Below are positions 57,201-62,500 of a DNA stretch of 62,500 nt, in pieces. The stretch comes from Mesostigma viride. Taxonomy: Eukaryota; Streptophyta; Mesostigmatophyceae; Mesostigmatales; Mesostigmataceae. The stretch lies in assembly GCA_009746045.1 (NCBI GenBank), contig RPFO01000296.1, positions 1,103,739 through 1,166,238 on the forward strand, given 5' to 3'. Numbering within the stretch: position 1 is the first letter of the stretch; each line of letters begins with the position of its first letter. The notes under the pieces were generated by a model, which saw only the letters and a program-made list of their open reading frames with translations, did no database searches and was not told the DNA's origin. The position numbers and the translations under genes were made by a program.

Positions 57201-60200
57201 TCGCCCCCGTTTTCCCTCATCTTGTGTATGGGTCATACATTGATTCCCTATAGTGATGATTCGTTATGCTGGCGCGTTGCCCGTGCTACTTCCAGGGGCT
57301 GCCTCGGGCAGGAGGCCGTATGTTTGGCTGCACACGCTTGCTGCCGTTTCGTGTGTCCTCATTCTCCTTTGAGCTTTGCTGTGCTTTTGCTGTGCTTTGC
57401 TGTGCTGTTGCTTTGGTTGCGGGCAGGAGGCCGTGCAAGCCACATTCGAGTCCTTTGTGGGCGGCGTGCGCCCGGGGGGATACCTAGTCTGTTCCGAAAA
57501 GTACGCGTGTGTGGGTGGTTATGGTTATCTAGTTTCCTGCCTAATGTCATCGCATTATCTGTGTCTTCTACGAAGCAATAGTTTTTCTTGAAATAGTTCA
57601 TGCCATTGTTACAACCCCTGGGGAGCTCGTGCAACCACGTGGTTGCACGCCATACCTCATCCACACCTGCGCCTTCTAACATCTCCCATGAACCTTTCCA
57701 ATGCTCTCCATCATTCATGAACCTGACAACCCCAACCTGAACAATGCTCTCCATCACTCATTAAACTGACAGCCATCACCCGCTGCTTTCCTTCCCGCTC
57801 GGCCCTTGCCTCCCAGCCCTGGCTCCAAGGCGCTGCACGCGAAATTCTCGTCCACGCCCCCAGGGCACCCTGGCCTCTGGAAGTTAGACACCAGCACCCC
57901 CCGCCACGTGCTCCTCTACGGGTTTGGCCACGACTGCGACCTGAGGGCCGTCGATGTCGCGCCCAATCCGGCCGGAGGGGTGGACTACTCCCTGGTACGT
58001 TGCGTGGATCGTCGTTACTAGTGTGTGGTGTTGTCTACTACGTGGGGTGGACTACTCCCTGGTACGTTGCGTGGATCGTCGTTACTAGGTATGGTGTTGT
58101 CCAATGGGTGGGGTGGACTACTCCCTGGATAAGCGGCATTACTAGTGGTTGATACTACGCGTGACGTTGTGTGGACTACTCCCTGTCGAGTTGTGTGAAG
58201 CGCTCTTCAGTAGTGTTTTGTACCGTCGGGTCTTGGGGTGGACTATCCTCTGAGAAGTGGCTTGCGGCCTTGATAGCAAAGACTGTCGGGTACGATGGGT
58301 GGATTCTTTTTCCTTTGCTGAATGGCGAGCACTCATTTGCCAAGGCTGCCTGGTATCAGGCTAGCGGCGCGTGAGACAACCATCTGGTAATGTGTCGGCA
58401 GCCGACCTAACTTACTTTTGGCAGGCTGTTTTACTCATAGTGTTGGTACATTGGACCTTACTAGTAGACAGTAGTTCAAGTATTATTAGCAAGCGGCTCC
58501 CCACCCCCGTGTCGCGTCTTCTTATCTCACCCGTTCCTTACCGTTTGGCTTACTTGACTGGTCTTCCACACACACAAAAAAATCAGCAGACCTATGTAGC
58601 ATGGTTAAATATCTATATATATTCATGGAGAATGGTAAATTACGGAGGTGAGAATGGCCTGCAACAGAAGGGAATTAAACCCCGAAAAGAAGAACCCTCA
58701 AGACAATCATAAGAATCCGACACGGGCATGCAAGGATCAAGCCTGTGTCTATATATACTGACTAAACCTGATAGGGAATCTCCGCAGCACGTGGTTGTAC
58801 TATATATACTAAGCCTGTGTCTATATATACTGACTAAACCTGATAGGGAATCTCCGCAGCACGTGGTTGTACTATATATACTAAGCCTGTGTCTATATAT
58901 ACTGACTAAACCTGATAGGGAATCTCCGCAGCACGTGGTTGTACTATATATACTAAGCCTGTGTCTATATATACTAACTAAACCTGATAGGGAATCTCCG
59001 CAGCTCGTGGTTGTACTAAGTGCAGGGCACTAGGCAGGATTTCTCTTGCGCCATCGCTCATTGACCATTGTTTCCCTGTAAAGTCGTCTGTGGATTTGAA
59101 GGTTTCTGGTTCTCCATGGCCTCTCTTCCACGACTCGCCGAAGGATTTTTGCTGCACGGCTGCAGGTGTTTGAAATCTCACCGTCAGAACCAATCAGTGT
59201 TCACGGTTCCTTGCCAACCCCTCGCGTCCAACCCTTCTTCTTGCCTCATCCTTGGCGGGGTCGTGTTCACGGTTCCTTGCCAACCCCTCGCTTCCAACCC
59301 TTCTTCTTGCCTCATCCTTGGCGGGGTCGTGTTCACGGTTCCTTGCCAACCCCTCGCTTCCAACCCTTCTTCTTGCCTCATCCTTGGCGGGGTCGTGTTC
59401 ACGGTTCCTTGCCAACCCCTCGCTTCCAACCCTTCTTCTTGCCTCATCCTTGGCGGGGTCGTGTTCATGGTTCCTTGCCAACCCCTCGCTTCCAACCCTT
59501 CTTCTTGCCTCATCCTTGGCGGGGTCGTGTTCACGGTTCCTTGCCAACCCCTCGCTTCCAACCCTTCTTCTTGCCTCATCCTTGGCGGGGTCGTGTTCAC
59601 GGTTCCTTGCCAACCCCTCGCGTCCAACCCTTCTTCTTGCCTCATCCTTGGCGGGGTCGTGTTCACGGTTCCTTGCCAACACCTCGCTTCCAACCCTTCT
59701 TCTTGCCTCATCCTTGGCGGGGTCGTGTTCACGGTTCCTTGCCAACCCCTCGCTTCCAACCCTTCTTCTTGCCTCATCCTTGGCGGGGTCGTGTTCACGG
59801 TTCCTTGCCAACCCCTCGCTTCCAACCCTTCTTCTTGCCTCATCCTTGGCGGGGTCGTGTTCACGGTTCCTTGCCAACCCCTGGCTTCCAACCCTTCTTC
59901 TTGCCTCATCCTTGGCGGGGTCGTGTTCACGGTTCCTTGCCAACCCCTCGCGTCCAACCCTTCTTCTTGCCTCATCCTTGGCGGGGTAGTGTTCACGGTT
60001 CCTTGCTTCCAACCCTTCTTCTTGCCTCATCCTTGGCGGGGTCGTGTTCCGTTGACTGTCGTCCATGCCTGACCCCTGGCCTTGCGTCGCATGGCTGGCT
60101 TGTGCTGTCTGGCCCATGTGCTGCGATGTACTGGTGGCCTTGAGTGTCCCATGACCCCCGTGCTGGGACCAACCGGTGGACTTAACCCCCCATGACCCCT

Positions 60201-61282
60201 CATGTTGCTGTGATGAACCTGTGGACTTGTGTTGCATGGCTGGCCGGTGTTGCATGGGCAGGTGTACCGAGGCCACCCTGTGGGCCGCGTGAGCCTCCGC
60301 CTCCCTGGAGACCACCTGGTGCTCAACTCCATGGCCGTGCTGCTGGCCTGTGCCTGCCTGGCCGCCTCCGGCACCCACACAAATGACAACCACTCCAAGG
60401 GAGCCCTCAACGACAACACCTCAAAGGGAGGGGCTGCGGGGAGTCAGGTTGCTTGGCCGCCCAACGGAATGGTCACCGCTGCCAGCGGCAGCAGCGGATC
60501 AATGAATAGCAAGGATAGCGCGTCGGGGGGTCAAACGAGTGCCAAGGTCAGCGGGGCGGTCACGCTGGATCACGTGCGCTCGGCAGTTAATTCTTTCGCC
60601 GGCACCCTGGGGACATTCCAGGGCGTCAAACGACGCTTTGAGCTCATCGGGGAGGTGCCCGGGTGTATCATATATGACGACTATGCGCACCACCCGACCG
60701 AGGTGAGGGACAGTGGGGCAGCTGAAATCCCTGGACTCTCGGAGCTAGTGTTACCCTGGTGGACGTTGAGCCTAGACCACCCGACCGAGGAGAGAGCAGA
60801 GGGCCCGAGTGGCCTCTTGATCCTTGCAAGTAGCCCTCTGGCCTTCTAGCTGCTCAACCTTATGTATACTATAATCTCACTTTGTTCATTTTTTGACCAT
60901 ATTTAAATCTTACTCTCTTGTCAAGCTTCACTGGAGGCCGTATTTACCCCCTTTATCCCTATCATGTCTAAGCCAACTAACATATCGTCCACCCGTCCTA
61001 ACTGTCCCCAAGCACCCCCTTTTCTTGCCCCCATCTTGCCTATCCCCCCCCCCCCCCCTCCTTGCACCCATCTCTAAAGCACCAAACCCTCTTGCACCCA
61101 TCTCTTAACCATCTCCTTGCACCCGTCTTGCTTACCCCCCCGCCCGCCCCCCCCCGTATCGCACCCGTCTCTAAACCACCCATCCACCTTGGCGCCACAC
61201 AGGTGAGGGCCACACTGCAAGCCCTGCGGCAACGGTTCCCTGGCGCACCGCTCTGGGTTGTCTTCCAGCCCCACACCTACAG
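51298..61282 (+). CDS. murC: UDP-N-acetylmuramate--L-alanine ligase (MurC), nuclear, N-terminal extension, 3' end off the window
   Basis: MurC adds L-Ala to UDP-MurNAc with ATP, the first peptide step of peptidoglycan synthesis; in algae the pathway serves plastid wall or division. Nine exons join in phase with GT-AG borders: 51298-51726, 52570-52814, 53204-53274, 53787-53929, 55709-55804, 57427-57500, 57817-57994, 60262-60702, 61203-61282 (585 codons). About 110 residues rich in Ser, Arg and Gly precede [15 protein letters not shown], consistent with a targeting peptide. Next come [22 protein letters not shown], the P-loop [13 protein letters not shown] (split by intron 3 at Gly), [30 protein letters not shown], and [10 protein letters not shown] plus VVFQPHTY. 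A 60-residue Ser/Gly/Asn-rich insert precedes the C-terminal domain (exon 8). The Mur ligase C-terminal domain continues beyond 62500. Confidence 0.95.
53378..53406 (+). repeat. Echo of the 3' edge of MurC exon 3
   Basis: gtctctgggacacaaggtaacggcgcctc (29 bp, described in part) matches the true end tctctgggacgcacg|gtaggg gcacctc 105 bp upstream. It copies the P-loop-coding edge. Confidence 0.8.
53694..53726 (+). repeat. Echo of the 5' edge of MurC exon 4
   Basis: cgcag|gcaaagcgtccacttcggcc atgc precedes by 87 bp the true tttcag|GCAAGACATCCACGTCGG CCATGC. A decoy acceptor that would shift the lysine of the P-loop. Confidence 0.85.
54250..54754 (+). repeat. Three echoes of the 3' edge of MurC exon 4
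   Basis: The true end (caagggaagctgtttgtgct ggag|gtaagg, 53908-53935) recurs at 54250-54268 (ctgtttgtgctggag|gtgag), 54371-54396 (atgggccaggggaagttgtt tgtgct) and 54735-54754 (tttgtgctggag|gtgaga). Confidence 0.82.
54485..54716. repeat. 39-bp minisatellite, 6 copies
   Basis: Units ataatgttcgtctttgcagg tggtggggcaatgcattct in MurC intron 4; 13 codons per unit keep frames open. Each unit holds a tttgcag|gtgg word that looks like a joined acceptor and donor. Confidence 0.93.
55478..55614 (+). repeat. Two decoy copies of the 5' edge of MurC exon 5
   Basis: cacag|gcggacgaataacacggc agc (55488) and cccag|gcggacgagtacaacggc gcgttcc (55581) precede the true cccag|GCGGACGAGTACGACGGC GCATTCC at 55709. 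The nearer copy is the better match, and pyrimidine-rich leaders are copied too. Confidence 0.9.
55917..56970 (+). repeat. Echoes of the 3' edge of MurC exon 5
   Basis: True end gtggacatctacgcggacca g|gtgacc (55786-55810). Copies: 55917-55960 (gtggccatctaggcggaccagg), 56768-56813 (accaacacgagcc ... catgtgcgcggatcag|gtaa) and 56940-56969 (gtatacgcgggccag|gtgcgg). The TCGG tract lies between copies one and two. Confidence 0.8.
55975..56640. repeat. (TCGG)n microsatellite flanked by (TTCG)n and (TTCA)n
   Basis: About 560 bp of TCGG with a single one-base slip near 56369, bounded by TTCG runs (55980-56005 and 56558-56620). The slip moves the Arg-Ser-Val-Gly reading frame. MurC intron 5. Confidence 0.97.
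57304..57330 (+). repeat. Echo of the 5' edge of MurC exon 6
   Basis: tcgggcag|gaggccgtatgtttgg precedes by 120 bp the true gcgggcag|GAGGCCGTGCAAGCC. Confidence 0.78.
57985..58260 (+). repeat. Tandem echoes of the 3' edge of MurC exon 7
   Basis: The true ggggtggactactccctg|gt acgttgcgtggatcgtcg is followed by copies at 58043-58088 (with an intact gtacgt donor), 58106-58140, 58165-58192 and 58230-58258. Period about 60 bp; the copies degrade stepwise with distance and the donor is lost from the second copy on. Confidence 0.92.
58739..59025. repeat. 72-bp minisatellite, 4 copies
   Basis: Units aagcctgtgtctatatatac ... gatagggaatctccgcag ... gtggttgtactatatatact. 24 codons per unit give a repeat ORF of 101 codons, judged spurious. 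Confidence 0.95.
59195..60050. repeat. 66-bp minisatellite, 13 copies, open in most frames of both strands
   Basis: Units gtgttcacggttccttgcca ... ttcttcttgcctcatccttgg ... cggggtc (parts). Length is a multiple of 3 and stop-free, so ORFs of 245-399 codons run through in five frames. It ends 210 bp before MurC exon 8 and belongs to intron 7. Confidence 0.96.
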
Positions 61283-61308
61283 GTGAGTCCGGCACACTAG
61301 TTTCTCTT

Positions 61309-61402
61309 GGTCACCTTCCAGCCACACGGCTACTGTTGTCTCCCACCCTCGCTCGTTTGGCTTGTGGATCACCTCCCGGCCACACACCTACAGGTACAGG
61401 TT
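61309..61402 (+). repeat. Two echoes of the 3' edge of MurC exon 9
   Basis: True end gtcttccagccccacaccta cag|gtgagt (61259-61288). Copies at 61309-61336 (gtcaccttccagccacacgg ctac) and 61368-61402 (gatcacctcccggccacaca cctacag|gtacag); the second keeps a donor. Confidence 0.85.
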
Positions 61403-61917
61403 TGGCAGGGATGCATGATCCAGGGATATGTTCTTGAGCGTTGCTCTGGGCACTTTAGGTCCCTGGCTCCTATGTGGATGCCAAGCATGCTGTGGCACCC
61501 GCGTACGCTCCAATACCGAGCTAGTGATGATAGTAGTATAAGCTAGATACGCTGGATATGCTCCAATACATGCACCAGATATATAGGGTAGATATGCTCC
61601 AATATCAAAATGAAGCCCTTAAGTGAGGACTTGGTTGGTTGCGGGAACGGTGGACTGTGCTCTGTCAAGGCAGACAGAGCAACGTGGTTGGGGTCACGGG
61701 TGGTCTTTGGTGGTCTCGGCATCGTACTAAGACTCGTAAGTCTTGTATTTATCCTGCTACTATCATTCGTCTAGGACTGTCTTGTATTCTTCTTGGTCAC
61801 CCGACATTGCCGACAAAAAATTGTTGCTCGCGTCGCCATGCTGTGAATGGGCACCTAGGAAGGGGTTGGGGCCTCCCTACAGTAAAAAAGCCTTGTGTGT
61901 GGCTGTGTGGTGTGTGC

Positions 61918-61918
<1 letters not shown>

Positions 61919-61951
<33 letters not shown>

Positions 61952-62080
61952 ATGTGTGTGTGTGTGTGTGTGTGCATGTGTGTGTGTGTGCGCATGCGTG
62001 CGTGTGTGTCTCTGTTTTCCTCTTTGTGTGTGTGTGTGTGTGTGTGTCTGCGGTGTTTGCATGTGGTGTGTGTGTATGTG
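61919..62080. repeat. (TG)n microsatellite
   Basis: TG runs with gcatg and cgcatgcg interruptions in MurC intron 9. No exon of MurC was identified between 61283 and 62500. Confidence 0.96.
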
Positions 62081-62500
62081 TCTGCGCACCCCATGCTCGA
62101 ATGCTTCGGGGCATTGTGCGGGTTGTCGTCATGCTCAAGGTCCCTCATGCCAAAGGTTTGATCGGGAGGCGATGTGCCTGCCCAGGAAATAGGGACTGCT
62201 GCTGTTTGGTAAGCTTCGTGGCCGCCGCATCGTAGTTGTGCGCCGGTACTTGACCACTTTGGGCCGGGCGTCATCAAATTATTCCAACGTGTAGGCAATT
62301 GTTCTTTTCTGTGGTTCCGCGTATTTCCCTAGAACACAGCGCTTTCGGGACTTGGAAATCTGGCTTTGGGGAGTCTCGGTGCATCGGAGCCGACACATGC
62401 TCTTCTTTTTATATGTGGAATTATATTGTCTCGTACATGTCTCTCCTCCCCACCAACAATGGACAACCATTCAGCCGTCTGCAAAAGTTCCTGCCTGAAT

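Noticed and set aside
59194-60393. 399-codon minus ORF and 334-codon plus ORF as genes
   Set aside because: Both are read-through of the 66-bp array in a MurC intron; all frames are similarly open and no domain is present.

Overview
The window is nuclear DNA of a eukaryote. Five genes can be built by hand; four have many GT-AG introns and one is intronless. Introns are long and packed with micro- and minisatellites, and a retrotransposon-rich island lies in the middle. A spliced MurC gene whose protein has an N-terminal extension of about 110 residues with a transit-peptide-like composition suggests an alga or plant lineage that kept the plastid peptidoglycan pathway (glaucophyte, prasinophyte-type green alga, streptophyte alga or moss-like). 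The extension lacks the early phenylalanine (within about 10 residues) of typical glaucophyte presequences, so I lean to a green lineage; this is inference. Two TTTAGGG-type units near 17575 fit a plant-type telomere motif but prove little.

Layout. 1-18850 (minus): TMEM260/DUF2723 O-mannosyltransferase homologue, ten exons in phase, running off the left edge; its introns hold satellites, a TA-flanked MITE and a complete hAT-type element with its own small ORF. 21513-22145 (plus): a secreted protein with a beta/gamma-crystallin-like fold. 23486-29466 (plus): inositol polyphosphate kinase family gene with an altered PxxxDxKxG motif. 30300-39600: transposon island of non-LTR retrotransposon pieces, SINE-like elements sharing the LINE 3' end, and a broken hAT transposase. 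40137-41069 (minus): intronless membrane protein with a YrhK-like C terminus. 44100-45065: more LINE remains. 47161-50494 (minus): Hikeshi (Hsp70 nuclear import carrier), diverging from 51298-61282 (plus): MurC, nine exons in phase, running off the right edge.

The genes do not form a pathway. The common thread is structural: at many exon borders of TMEM260, the kinase, Hikeshi and MurC, and at the 3' end of the intronless gene, the neighbouring non-coding DNA carries one to five imperfect copies of the exon edge together with its splice site. These exon-edge echoes are the main discovery here. They look like a source of intron growth and of decoy splice sites, and in several places they have become minisatellites.
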